Source: Nitrobacter vulgaris
Lineage (GTDB): Bacteria; Pseudomonadota; Alphaproteobacteria; Rhizobiales; Xanthobacteraceae
Direction of reading: 5' to 3'
Assembly: GCF_031453995.1 (NCBI RefSeq)
Contig: NZ_JAVDPZ010000021.1
Span: 5,962 to 69,961, forward strand
DNA length: 64,000 nucleotides
Both the position numbers and the translations under genes were made by a program. The notes below the pieces were generated by a model. It saw only the letters and a list, made by a program, of their open reading frames with translations, ran no database searches and was not told the origin of the DNA. Shown piece after piece: positions 1 to 9,973 of the stretch; position 1 is the stretch's first letter; every line of letters begins with the position of its first letter.

Positions 1-739
1 CCGGCATCACGATCATGGGTTCTTCGCCGGGGCGCCAATGTTCCAAACCTTCACTTGCGACACCTAGTGCCGAACTGCCGAAGTACAGGCTTGCCGTCTT
101 GATGGAAAACTCGTCGGTGGAAGGTTGCGGCCTCTCAACCGCTTTGTCAGCCTCAAGATCGTCTGACGGCTGCACATCGAGCGGAATATCGTATTGCGGC
201 AAAGGAGGTGCATTCAGGGCTTCCGCCAGTTCGGGATCGAGCCCCGAGGGTTCCCCGTCATGACGGGTCGTCGCCGTCTTTGCCCCGAACACCGACGCAT
301 TGGACGTTGAGGGGGCCTGCGGCGCAGCATCCGTCGGCGCAATGGGCGGCGGCTCCGGCGCAACGAGGGCTAAACGGTCGCCCTTCAGCGTCCGATCGAC
401 CTTGGGGAAATCCGAAGCGCTATAGCGTGGCGGCGGCCGCGTCAGCCGGGTGCGCGCGGCAGCACCAACGCCTTCATCGAGACTCGCAAGCAGGAGTGTG
501 GCCGCGCGCGGTACCGATGTGCCGACCGGACGCCCGAAATTGAAGGTCGCGACCTGAATGGAGCTGACCGCGTTGGCGGAAACACGCCTTTGCCAGCGTT
601 CGGCGACACCCGGCTGCCTCGCAAGCAAGGACGCAATATCCTGATATCCGACTTCGTTCGGGATCAATGCGAAGACGCAGAGACCGAAACCGAAGAGCGC
701 AAGATGCGCGCTCTTCGGTTGGTTACGCAACACAGACAT
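1..739 (-). CDS. Cell wall hydrolase (SleB-like), N-terminal part only
   Basis: An open frame starts at an ATG at 739 and runs 246 codons to the left edge without a stop, so only the N-terminal part is present. The N-terminus has a short hydrophobic stretch (about residues 12-25, LALFGFGLCVFALIP) that could be a signal or membrane anchor. A Pro/Ala-rich low-complexity linker (about residues 100-190) follows. From memory, this N-terminus resembles proteins annotated as cell wall hydrolase / SleB-type amidase next to ppdK in Bradyrhizobium relatives. The catalytic domain would lie outside the window, so the function is inferred from resemblance and position only. Shadow frames on the plus strand here lack domain-like features. 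Confidence 0.5.
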   Translation of the reverse strand, partial: MSVLRNQPKSAHLALFGFGLCVFALIPNEVGYQDIASLLARQPGVAERWQRRVSANAVSSIQVATFNFGRPVGTSVPRAATLLLASLDEGVGAAARTRLTRPPPRYSASDFPKVDRTLKGDRLALVAPEPPPIAPTDAAPQAPSTSNASVFGAKTATTRHDGEPSGLDPELAEALNAPPLPQYDIPLDVQPSDDLEADKAVERPQPSTDEFSIKTASLYFGSSALGVASEGLEHWRPGEEPMIVMP

Positions 740-1054
740 CGACACGCTCACGCAACGCCACACACGCGATCGATTTGTACGTTTAGTCCATTTCGATCGA
801 TCTCGGTAATATCCAATTAAAGTTGCGAGGGCGTTAATCGGCGATGCAAGGGCACAACAGGCAAGAGGCATCCGAAAGCGCGCGCGAATATCGGGAGCGT
901 TGGTAAACAACGCCTCGAGCGAAATAGTAAAGATACGGTCAACGCTTGATTCGCCGCGGATGACGCGCAGGCGGTTCACCGGCAGCGCATGATCTTATCT
1001 GAAAACCTGCTTCTGCTTTCGGGATCTGATTTAGGCGGCCGGCAGGCCTTCCGA
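740..1054. other. Intergenic region between ppdK and the partial hydrolase gene
   Basis: These 315 bases lie downstream of ppdK and upstream of the hydrolase start. They hold an AT-richer stretch near 780-840 that could carry the hydrolase promoter, and a degenerate palindromic repeat at 987-1030 (listed separately). No convincing gene or T-tailed terminator is visible. Confidence 0.5.
987..1030. repeat. Degenerate dispersed palindromic repeat, family A
   Basis: The stretch begins GCATGATCTTATCTGAAAAC and ends in CTTTCGGGATCTGAT. It resembles a short palindromic repeat common between genes of Bradyrhizobium-type genomes (recalled consensus: GCATGATC..GAAAACCGG..CCACTTTTCGG..GATCATGC). The right arm has decayed, so pairing is incomplete. 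It lies just past the ppdK stop. A better preserved relative is at 7862-7913. Confidence 0.45.
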
Positions 1055-3874
1055 TCATGACCGTCCATCATCCACTCGGCTCGCGACGATCTTGCCGAGC
1101 GCCGCATGAGCGGCGGCCAGACGCGCGATCGGCACGCGGTATGGTGAGCATGACACATAGTTCAATCCGATCTCGTGACAGAATGCCACCGAAACGGGAT
1201 CGCCGCCGTGTTCGCCGCAGATGCCCACCTTGAGATTTGGCCGGGTCTTGCGGCCACGCGCGACGCCAATCTTCACCAGTTCTCCGACACCGCCGCGATC
1301 CACCGAGATGAATGGATCGATCTCCAAAATTCCCTTCGCGATATAGGCGCCAAGGAAGCTCGCCGCGTCGTCGCGGCTGATGCCAAACGTGGTCTGCGTG
1401 AGGTCGTTGGTGCCGAACGAAAAGAACTCCGCCGTTTCGGCGATCTCTCCTGCCGCCAGACAGGCGCGCGGCAATTCGATCATGGTGCCGACCTGGTAAG
1501 CCGGCTTGCCGCCGGTTTCGCGTGTCACCGATTGCGCGGTCATATCGATCCGCGTCTTGACCAGATCGAACTCCGCCTTGGTCGCGATGAGCGGCACCAT
1601 GACTTCAACGGCGACGGCCTTGCCGGTGCGCTTTTCGGCCTCGATCGCCGCCTCGAAGATCGCCCGCGCCTGCATTTCGGCGATCTCGGGATAAACGATG
1701 GCAAGGCGGCACCCACGAAAGCCAAGCATGGGATTGAATTCGGCGAGATTGCGAGCACGGTCAGCCAGCTTGCGCGGATCGGTATTCATCGCACGCGCGA
1801 CTTCCTCGATCTCGGCCTGCGTATGCGGCAAAAATTCATGGAGCGGAGGATCAAGCAATCGGATCGTGACCGGCAGGCCCTTCATGATCTCGAACAACTC
1901 GACGAAATCGGCGCGCTGCATCGGTAACAGCTTCGACAGCGCGGCGCGGCGCGCCTGCTCGTCTTCCGCCAGAATCATTTCTCGCACCGTACGGATGCGA
2001 GTCTCCTCGAAGAACATGTGCTCGGTGCGGCACAGACCGATTCCCTCGGCACCAAACCTCACCGCCGTTCGCGCGTCGGCTGACGTGTCGCCGTTGACCC
2101 GGATGCCGAGCTTGCGAATCTCGTCGGCCCAGCCCATCAGCGTACCGAACTCACCGGACAGCTCCGGCTCGATCATCGACATCTGTCCCGCCAGCACCTC
2201 GCCGAGCGAACCGTCGATGGTGATGACGTCACCGACCTTGAAGGTGCGATCTCCGACTGCCATGGTGCCGCGTCCATAATCGACGCGGATGCTGCCGCAG
2301 CCGGAAACGCAGGGCTTGCCCATGCCGCGCGCGACCACCGCCGCGTGCGAGGTCATGCCGCCGCGCGTCGTCAAAATACCCTCAGCGGCATGCATACCGT
2401 GGATGTCTTCCGGACTGGTCTCGATCCGTACCAAGATAACCTTGCGGCCGCCAGCCTGCAGCTTGGTTGCCTCCTCCGAAGAAAACACGATCTCACCCGC
2501 AGCCGCGCCGGGCGACGCCGGCAAGCCGGTGGCAACCACGTCGCGCTGTGCGCTGGGATCGATGGTCGGATGCAGCAACTGATCAAGCGAGGCCGGATCG
2601 ATACGGACCACCGCATCTTTCCTGGAGATCAGGCCCTCATTGGCAAGTTCGACCGCGATGCGCAACGCGGCGCGCGCGGTACGTTTACCGCTTCGGGTCT
2701 GGAGCATCCACAGCTTGCCATCCTCGACCGTGAACTCCATGTCCTGCATGTCGCGATAGTGCTTTTCGAGCAACCTGTAGATGCGCGTCAACTCCTTGAA
2801 GGATTCGGGCATTGCCGTTTCCATCGACGGCTTGTCGGACCCGGACTCCTTGCGCGCCGCCTCGGTGAGGTCCTGCGGCGTGCGGATGCCTGCCACCACG
2901 TCCTCGCCCTGAGCGTTGATGAGAAACTCACCATAGAGCCGGCTTTCGCCGGTGGACGGATTGCGCGTGAACGCCACGCCGGTTGCCGATGTCTCACCCA
3001 GATTGCCAAACACCATGGCCTGCACGCTGACGGCGGTGCCCCACGACTCCGGAATATTGTGCAGGCTGCGATAAGTGACCGCCCGCGCATTCATCCAGGA
3101 CGAGAACACTGCGCCGATCGCGCCCCACAGCTGCTCATAAGGATCTTGCGGAAAATCCTTGCCGGTCTCGCGTGCAACAGCCGTCTTGTACTTGCCCACC
3201 ACCTCGACCCAGTCGTCGCCGGTCAGGTCCGTGTCAAGCGAATAGCCCCTGCCATCCTTGAACGTATCCAGAATGTCTTCGAAGTGATGATGCGCGAAGC
3301 CAAGCACGACATCCGAATACATAGTGATGAAGCGGCGATAGCTATCATAAGCAAATCGCCGATCGCCAGAGAGCGCGGCCATAGCTTCGACGGTCTTGTC
3401 ATTGAGGCCGAGATTGAGCACCGTATCCATCATGCCGGGCATCGAGGCGCGCGCTCCCGATCGCACCGAGACCAAAAGCGGATTGGCCGCGTCACCGAAC
3501 ACCTTGCCGGTTATTTTTGCGACGTACTGCAGTGCTTTTTCGACCTGTGGCTTCAGCTCCTTCGGATAGGATTTGTCATGCGCATAGAAAACCGCGCATA
3601 CCGAGGTGGTAATCGTGAAGCCGGGAGGCACTGGCAAACCGAGATTTGCCATCTCGGCGAGATTGGCACCCTTGCCGCCGAGCAGCTCCTTCAGTTCTGC
3701 TTTGCCCTCCGCCTTGCCGTCTCCAAACGTATAGACCCACTTGCCCCTCGCCGGCGGCGTTGCGTTATTCGTCGCCTTCCCCGTGCCGGCGGAATTTCGC
3801 TTTTTCGCCCGGGATTTTGTAGATGTTTTTGATTTCGTTGCAGGCTTTTTCGACTTCGAGGCAGCTTTGGCCAT
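1055..3874 (-). CDS. ppdK: Pyruvate, phosphate dikinase
   Basis: Cytoplasmic enzyme that interconverts pyruvate, ATP and Pi with PEP, AMP and PPi. The 939 residues contain, in order, the N-terminal nucleotide-binding domain (GLPVPPGFTITT, PGMMDTVLNLGLN), the swivelling phosphohistidine domain (TTRGGMTSHAAV, with His about residue 510), and the C-terminal PEP/pyruvate barrel (GLCRTEHMFF, GTNDLTQTTFG, and CGEHGGDP with the catalytic Cys about residue 886). All catalytic motifs look intact. The ATG at 3874 adds about 45 residues rich in Lys, Ser, Thr and Ala before the conserved start (KWVYTFGDG), longer than typical PPDKs of about 870-890 residues. Upstream, GAGGAA lies about 12 bases before the ATG. 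The gene is separated from ftsH by a terminator, so it is probably transcribed on its own. Confidence 0.97.
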   Translation of the reverse strand: MAKAASKSKKPATKSKTSTKSRAKKRNSAGTGKATNNATPPARGKWVYTFGDGKAEGKAELKELLGGKGANLAEMANLGLPVPPGFTITTSVCAVFYAHDKSYPKELKPQVEKALQYVAKITGKVFGDAANPLLVSVRSGARASMPGMMDTVLNLGLNDKTVEAMAALSGDRRFAYDSYRRFITMYSDVVLGFAHHHFEDILDTFKDGRGYSLDTDLTGDDWVEVVGKYKTAVARETGKDFPQDPYEQLWGAIGAVFSSWMNARAVTYRSLHNIPESWGTAVSVQAMVFGNLGETSATGVAFTRNPSTGESRLYGEFLINAQGEDVVAGIRTPQDLTEAARKESGSDKPSMETAMPESFKELTRIYRLLEKHYRDMQDMEFTVEDGKLWMLQTRSGKRTARAALRIAVELANEGLISRKDAVVRIDPASLDQLLHPTIDPSAQRDVVATGLPASPGAAAGEIVFSSEEATKLQAGGRKVILVRIETSPEDIHGMHAAEGILTTRGGMTSHAAVVARGMGKPCVSGCGSIRVDYGRGTMAVGDRTFKVGDVITIDGSLGEVLAGQMSMIEPELSGEFGTLMGWADEIRKLGIRVNGDTSADARTAVRFGAEGIGLCRTEHMFFEETRIRTVREMILAEDEQARRAALSKLLPMQRADFVELFEIMKGLPVTIRLLDPPLHEFLPHTQAEIEEVARAMNTDPRKLADRARNLAEFNPMLGFRGCRLAIVYPEIAEMQARAIFEAAIEAEKRTGKAVAVEVMVPLIATKAEFDLVKTRIDMTAQSVTRETGGKPAYQVGTMIELPRACLAAGEIAETAEFFSFGTNDLTQTTFGISRDDAASFLGAYIAKGILEIDPFISVDRGGVGELVKIGVARGRKTRPNLKVGICGEHGGDPVSVAFCHEIGLNYVSCSPYRVPIARLAAAHAALGKIVASRVDDGRS

Positions 3875-4007
3875 GGTTTGAAACCATTCCTCGTAAGGGA
3901 AACCGTGCGCGCCTTACACCACGTTTCGACAACGCCGCGCAAGCTACGCGAACTGCCTTGTCCTGAAGTGATATCGACGCACAATTCAAGTTCGGAGCAC
4001 AACGCAA

Positions 4008-4033
4008 AACAGCCCGGCTTGCGCCGGGCTGTT
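4008..4033 (-). terminator. Rho-independent terminator of ftsH
   Basis: Perfect 11-bp arms AACAGCCCGGC (4008-4018) and GCCGGGCTGTT (4023-4033) enclose a 4-base loop. Read on the minus strand the hairpin is followed by TTTTGCGTT. It lies 40 bases past the ftsH stop and before ppdK. Confidence 0.8.
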
Positions 4034-4072
4034 TGATTTAGACGTCGATGGATAGCACCGAACGTTCGGCGC

Positions 4073-5995
<1,923 letters not shown>

Positions 5996-6357
5996 CGATC
6001 TTCCTTCGAGGCCGCGCGGATCGCAGCCGGATATCCCTGCATCGACTTAATAGATGGGGGTTGCCGAGACGTATACAATCTAGGCGCGGAGGTTGCCCCT
6101 GCCAAGGGAACCGGGTGAAACTCTTATTAAATAAAACCTATTCGGCCCTGGCAGTTGACACAAGGTTTCGCATTTCCAATATTTCTGCTTATCACCTCTT
6201 TGATCCGCTTCATCTTTCAAGCTTAGCCCGGCGGAGTCTGCGGTCGCTTCATATTTTTGAAGCATGGTGACGCTTGACGGAACTTGACGCGGGGCGGAAA
6301 TGAGACCCGCTTTGGATTACAGGCTAGGTCCTCTGCGCGGCGATTAACCAAGCCGCA
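5996..6357 (-). other. ftsH leader and promoter region
   Basis: This gap lies between tilS (upstream on the minus strand) and ftsH. It is AT-rich around 6110-6260 and contains no gene that I can support. It holds the sigma-32-like boxes listed at 6077-6108 and a second AT-rich stretch near 6120-6160. It is long enough for ftsH to have its own promoter and 5' leader in addition to read-through from tilS. Confidence 0.5.
6077..6108 (-). promoter_or_regulatory. Possible sigma-32 (RpoH) promoter of ftsH
   Basis: On the minus strand CCCTTGG (6102-6108) and CCTAGATT (6077-6084) are separated by 17 bases, about 80 bases upstream of the ftsH ATG. This resembles the alphaproteobacterial heat-shock pattern of a CTTG-type -35 and a CCTAT-like -10. 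ftsH is a classic heat-shock gene. The match is partial and no start site was mapped. Confidence 0.35.
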
Positions 6358-7401
6358 TTAGTTGGTCCGACGCCGGGGCGGTGCCGGCTCGACGCTGATC
6401 CGCTCGGAGGTAAGCGTCACCAGCGCCCCCGCCAACGTCCTTCTGAGCAAAACGCGTCGGCCGAAACCCGCATGATTTGCGGCGCTTTCGAGCGCCAAGA
6501 GCAGAGCCTCAACCTTACCCAATTCAGCCCGCCCCTCACAGCCGATACGATCGATCACCCGCAACAACAATCGAACCTTGATCTCCTCCGAGAGGACCGC
6601 AAACGCCTCCGTTCGAAAGCCCGGACGCTGCGCGTCGTCATCCTGCAGGGCCAGATAACGCTCCGCGCCGTCGACGAGGAGTTCCAGCGCTGTATTAGCT
6701 CGCGCCAGACGCGATGCAAGCCGCGTCAGGTTATGGGCATCGCATCCTTCCTCCGCCAGCGCCGGCATCAGAGTACGCAAACGCGGACGCGTGAAATTGA
6801 GGTCGCGATTGGTTGGATCCTCCACGTAGTCGATCTTTGCCTTCTTCAGCGTCGCAATCAGCCTCGACTTCGGAACATTCAGAAACGGCCGGGCAAGGAT
6901 GAACCCGTCACGCATCGTTTCACGTGCCATTGCGGAGAGGCCCGCAATGCCGCTGCCGCGTGATAATCGCATCAGAACGGTTTCCGCCTGATCATCACAG
7001 GTGTGAGCGGTGAGGATATGCAATGCGCCGTGGGCACGCGCTGTTCTCGCCAGCAGGCGGTAGCGGGCGTCTCGCGCGGCCGCCGGTAATCCGGATTCCG
7101 GTTTGGCGCCGCTCCAGCGCACGATGCGGTGGGTCACGCCGAGCGAGGTTGCGAGCAGCTTGACCTGCCGCGCCTCGCGCGCGGAGCCACGCCGCAGGCC
7201 ATGATCGATCGTGACAGCAATGAGGTCGGGACCGCCTGTCATTGCGCGCCGCCAACGTGCCGCGAGCCACATCAGCGCCATGGAATCGGGGCCGCCGGAT
7301 ACGGCGAGGACGAGTGCGCGGGCCGCTTTCCAGTCCGCGAACAGCGTTTTCGCTTCCGTTGCCGAAATCGGCAAAGCGGAGCCCGTTTTCGGTGGCTTCA
7401 T
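6358..7401 (-). CDS. tilS: tRNA(Ile)-lysidine synthase
   Basis: Cytoplasmic enzyme that converts C34 of the AUA-reading tRNA(Ile) to lysidine using ATP and lysine. The PP-loop SGGPDSMAL lies near the N-terminus (about residue 35), followed by the N-type ATPase core (TIDHGLRRGS, HTCDDQAETVLMRLSRGSG). The frame continues upstream to a TTG at 7446, which would overlap the VOC gene. The ATG at 7401 gives a normal N-terminus and a 17-base gap to the VOC stop, so it is preferred. Total length is 347 residues. In related genomes tilS sits between cpoB and ftsH; here a VOC gene is interposed. Confidence 0.93.
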   Translation of the reverse strand: MKPPKTGSALPISATEAKTLFADWKAARALVLAVSGGPDSMALMWLAARWRRAMTGGPDLIAVTIDHGLRRGSAREARQVKLLATSLGVTHRIVRWSGAKPESGLPAAARDARYRLLARTARAHGALHILTAHTCDDQAETVLMRLSRGSGIAGLSAMARETMRDGFILARPFLNVPKSRLIATLKKAKIDYVEDPTNRDLNFTRPRLRTLMPALAEEGCDAHNLTRLASRLARANTALELLVDGAERYLALQDDDAQRPGFRTEAFAVLSEEIKVRLLLRVIDRIGCEGRAELGKVEALLLALESAANHAGFGRRVLLRRTLAGALVTLTSERISVEPAPPRRRTN

Positions 7402-7417
7402 CGCTTGTGCGGTCGAT

Positions 7418-7801
7418 CTAGTCCGAACCACCGATGCCCATCCCAAATGTCAGGCGGTTGCCGTCCAGATCGTCGATATCGAAATCACGCATGCCGTAGG
7501 GACGATCGCCCGGCGGATGCACTATGGTCGCCCCGCGCGACTTCAGCTCATCGTGCAGCGCGTCGACCTCGGTCACAAACACGTTGACGGCGCCTTGGCC
7601 GGATTCGCGTGGCGTCTTGTTCGCGGCCTGGAAATGAATCGTAACGTCGCCCCGCTCGACGCCGCCGTAGAAAACCGGATCACCGTAGGTGAAGCCGACC
7701 TTGAAGCCGAGGACGTCGCGATAATGAGCAACGGCTTTGGGGACGTCCTGGACCACGAACAGGGTCGCGGCCGAACAAAATTGCGGGGCATGAGGGCTCA
7801 T
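7418..7801 (-). CDS. VOC (glyoxalase/bleomycin-resistance) family protein
   Basis: 127-residue protein with one vicinal-oxygen-chelate fold: two beta-alpha-beta modules, LFVVQDVPKAVAHYRDVLGF at the start and FDIDDLDGNRLTFGMGIGG at the end. The Gly-Asn with following hydrophobics in DLDGNRLTFG is typical of the second module. These proteins bind a metal and act as glyoxalases, dioxygenases or drug-binding proteins; the substrate cannot be read from sequence. The gene lies between cpoB and tilS on the same strand, 17 bases before tilS, so it is probably co-transcribed with it. Confidence 0.85.
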   Translation of the reverse strand: MSPHAPQFCSAATLFVVQDVPKAVAHYRDVLGFKVGFTYGDPVFYGGVERGDVTIHFQAANKTPRESGQGAVNVFVTEVDALHDELKSRGATIVHPPGDRPYGMRDFDIDDLDGNRLTFGMGIGGSD

Positions 7802-7861
7802 CGGACACGCTCCTTATAGTCGGAGACCCGCCCGAATTTACGCGATCCGGCGCATGTTCTC

Positions 7862-7913
7862 TAGAGCGCGATCCGCAAAAGTGGATTCCGGTTTTGCGTC
7901 CGATCGCGTTCTA
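7862..7913. repeat. Dispersed palindromic repeat, family A
   Basis: Arms TAGAGCGCGATC (7862-7873) and GATCGCGTTCTA (7902-7913) pair with one mismatch. Inner arms CGCAAAA (7874-7880) and TTTTGCG (7892-7898) also pair. The core CAAAAGTGGATTCCGGTTTTG matches, from memory, a repeat family common between genes in Bradyrhizobium-like genomes. It lies between cpoB and the VOC gene. Confidence 0.6.
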
Positions 7914-7927
7914 AATATTGAGAATAT

Positions 7928-7967
7928 GCATGATCCGCCAAACCGCTCACACTTTGGCGGATCATGC
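7928..7967. repeat. Perfect 15-bp inverted repeat downstream of cpoB
   Basis: GCATGATCCGCCAAA (7928-7942) and its exact reverse complement (7953-7967) flank a 10-base loop. The right arm ends 1 base before the cpoB stop codon. No T-run follows on either strand, so it may stabilise the 3' end of the cpoB message or terminate it imperfectly. The arm sequence shares the GCATGATCCG start of family A repeats. Confidence 0.7.
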
Positions 7968-7968
7968 G

Positions 7969-8925
7969 CTAGCACTTTACCCGCCTCTGCTCACGGTCCA
8001 CGGCCTGTTTCACTCCGGCGGAGGCGCGGGGATATTTGCGCGTGACCTCACCAAGCGCGGCGCAGGCGGCCTCTTTTTCTTTCAGCGCGGCCAGCGATTG
8101 TCCGAGCCGAAGCAACGCATCGGCCGCCTTTGCCGAACTGTCGTACTTTGTGGTCACGCCGAGGAAAGACTCAGCAGCCTCGCGATATTTCTGGCGCTGA
8201 AACAGGCTTTCTCCGAGCCAGTACTGCGCGTCACCCGTCAGAGCATCGGAAGGGTATTTCTGGGTGAAATTGCGCATGGTTTCCTCGGCAAGCGCATAGT
8301 CCTTGCGCTGCATGTAGCCAATGCCAAGATCGAATTCGTCCCGCGGCGTCGCCGATGGCGGCAGTGTTGTCAGGCCCCCCGAATTAAGCGGAGCGTTGCC
8401 GGTCGTCGGATAGTTCCCCGAAGAGCGTGGACCGACGTTGGCGAGATCGAGCGGAGCGCCGGCTTCGCGGCCGCCGGGCGAACCTACGGCCGTCGCCGGG
8501 ACCGGCATCTGTCCGCCGCCGAGCGCGCGCGGCGCACCCGGGGCATTAGGGTTCTGACTGGGGTTGAAGGCATCACCCCGATGACCTTGCGCAGGCACGG
8601 GCACGACCTGCTCCTGCACGAGGGGTGGCTGACCTCCTCGCTGATCGTAATTCGGCTGAGGCGAACCGGCGTTTGGATTTGCCGGCGCAGTCGCCGCGAC
8701 GCCAGGTGATGCCGTTCCAGGCTGCAACTGCTGCAGCTGTTGTTCGAGCATCCGATTCCGGTGCTGCAACTCTTCGTTCTGCCCGGTCAGGGTTCGCAGC
8801 TGCTGTTCCAGTTGCTGGATGCGGAGTTCGGGATCGACGTCATATTGCGCGGAGACATGTGACGAAAGCACGAGCATCGTGGCAACGGCCATTGCGCGTG
8901 CAAACCTCGAAGGTATGGATGACAT
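7969..8925 (-). CDS. cpoB: Cell division coordinator CpoB (tol-pal system protein YbgF)
   Basis: Periplasmic partner of TolA that links Tol-Pal-driven outer membrane constriction with septal peptidoglycan synthesis. The 318 residues comprise a signal peptide (AMAVATMLVLSSHVSAQ), a coiled coil (about residues 30-70, QLEQQLRTLTGQNEELQ..), a long Pro/Gly/Asn-rich linker, and C-terminal TPR repeats (from about 195, DLGIGYMQRKDYALAEETM, YWLGESLFQRQKY). Domain order and position after pal fit the family. The ATG at 8925 precedes the signal peptide directly. The gene is separated from pal by a terminator, so it may have its own promoter in the 307-base gap. Confidence 0.93.
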   Translation of the reverse strand: MSSIPSRFARAMAVATMLVLSSHVSAQYDVDPELRIQQLEQQLRTLTGQNEELQHRNRMLEQQLQQLQPGTASPGVAATAPANPNAGSPQPNYDQRGGQPPLVQEQVVPVPAQGHRGDAFNPSQNPNAPGAPRALGGGQMPVPATAVGSPGGREAGAPLDLANVGPRSSGNYPTTGNAPLNSGGLTTLPPSATPRDEFDLGIGYMQRKDYALAEETMRNFTQKYPSDALTGDAQYWLGESLFQRQKYREAAESFLGVTTKYDSSAKAADALLRLGQSLAALKEKEAACAALGEVTRKYPRASAGVKQAVDREQRRVKC

Positions 8926-9232
8926 TTTGGCCTGTCGACTGAATAAACGTCACATCGAAAGCGCACCCATTGAAAACTTGAGTACACCGAAAATGTGACT
9001 TGGTCCAACAACAACAATCACTTTACGACGATCTTGCCGGTCAGTCTTCTCCTTAAATATTTTCGTGGCGTTAAGGGTGAAAACGGCGCCCTCTGGCTTG
9101 AGCTGCAGATAACAGCGGGTTTGCATCGTCAAGACAGAAGGCAGAAGCCGGCTTTTATTTCATCAATCATCCTGGCGCAAAAAAACCGGCGCCCCAAGAG
9201 CGCCGGCTGAAAACAAAATAAGAAGGGACGCC
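8926..9232 (-). other. pal-cpoB intergenic region
   Basis: This 307-base gap contains the pal terminator near its right end and AT-rich sequence around 8990-9080 that could carry a cpoB promoter. No gene is visible in it. Confidence 0.45.
9179..9206 (-). terminator. Rho-independent terminator of pal
   Basis: On the minus strand CCGGCGC-type arms (9186-9192 and 9200-9206) enclose a 7-base loop and are followed by seven T (complement of A at 9179-9185). It lies about 30 bases past the pal stop. Confidence 0.85.
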
Positions 9233-9730
9233 TCAGGAACTGGCGTTGAGCACCGTGACAGCGCGACGGTTCTGTGACCAGCAGGAAATGTCGTTGCAGA
9301 CCGCGACCGGGCGCTCTTTGCCATAGGAAATAGTCCGCATCCGGCCCGGATCGATGCCGCGCGACGCAAGGAAAGAGCGAACCGTCTGCGCGCGGCGGGC
9401 GCCGAGCGCAATGTTATACTCGCGGGTGCCTCGTTCATCCGCATGGCCTTCGACGGTGAAGGAATAGCGATTGTAGGTCTGCAGCCAATGCGCCTGTTTC
9501 TCCAGCGTCGTTATCGCCTGTGGCGACAGGCTGGTCTGGTCGCTCTCGAAGAAAACGCGGTCGCCGACATTGACCACGAAATCCTGCTGGCTGCCCGGGG
9601 TCGCGGCGCCGGCCATCCCGCCGCCCCTCCCGTCCATCGGATTTTTATTAGCGCAAGCACCCATCGACAGCGCCGCCGCAACCACGGCGGCGAGCTTCAA
9701 TCCCCGGAGGAATCGCTTCTGATTTAACAT
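9233..9730 (-). CDS. pal: Peptidoglycan-associated lipoprotein Pal
   Basis: Outer-membrane lipoprotein that binds peptidoglycan and TolB. The 165 residues start with a lipoprotein signal ending LSMGAC, with the modified Cys about residue 26. A short linker rich in Gly precedes the OmpA-like domain (from about residue 50), whose diaminopimelate-binding region is visible as EGHADERGTREYNIALG and ARRAQTV. GGAGG lies 7 bases before the ATG. In most relatives pal follows tolB directly; here two signalling genes lie between them. A strong terminator follows. Confidence 0.96.
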   Translation of the reverse strand: MLNQKRFLRGLKLAAVVAAALSMGACANKNPMDGRGGGMAGAATPGSQQDFVVNVGDRVFFESDQTSLSPQAITTLEKQAHWLQTYNRYSFTVEGHADERGTREYNIALGARRAQTVRSFLASRGIDPGRMRTISYGKERPVAVCNDISCWSQNRRAVTVLNASS

Positions 9731-9973
9731 TCCGGAGCCTCCACGCTCGCGTTTTCCACTGTTATTCGCTCTACAGGGTGATGGTTAAGCGAACGTTCCG
9801 TCAACCTTGATGAGAGGTTGCTCGATTGCATCAAATGCCATGTTTGCGAAAGAAGCGCCCGCGATGGTTAATAAGCCGCAAATGTGGCGCGAGGGTGAAC
9901 CGACAGCGATTTCACAACCGCGCGGTCCGCGGAGTCCGCCCCTGAACCCACATCACAACAATTAGGTCGGATA

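Noticed and set aside
2345..3832. 495-codon open frame on the plus strand opposite ppdK
   Set aside because: It is antisense to a fully conserved enzyme; long antisense frames are common at high GC and this one shows no domain.
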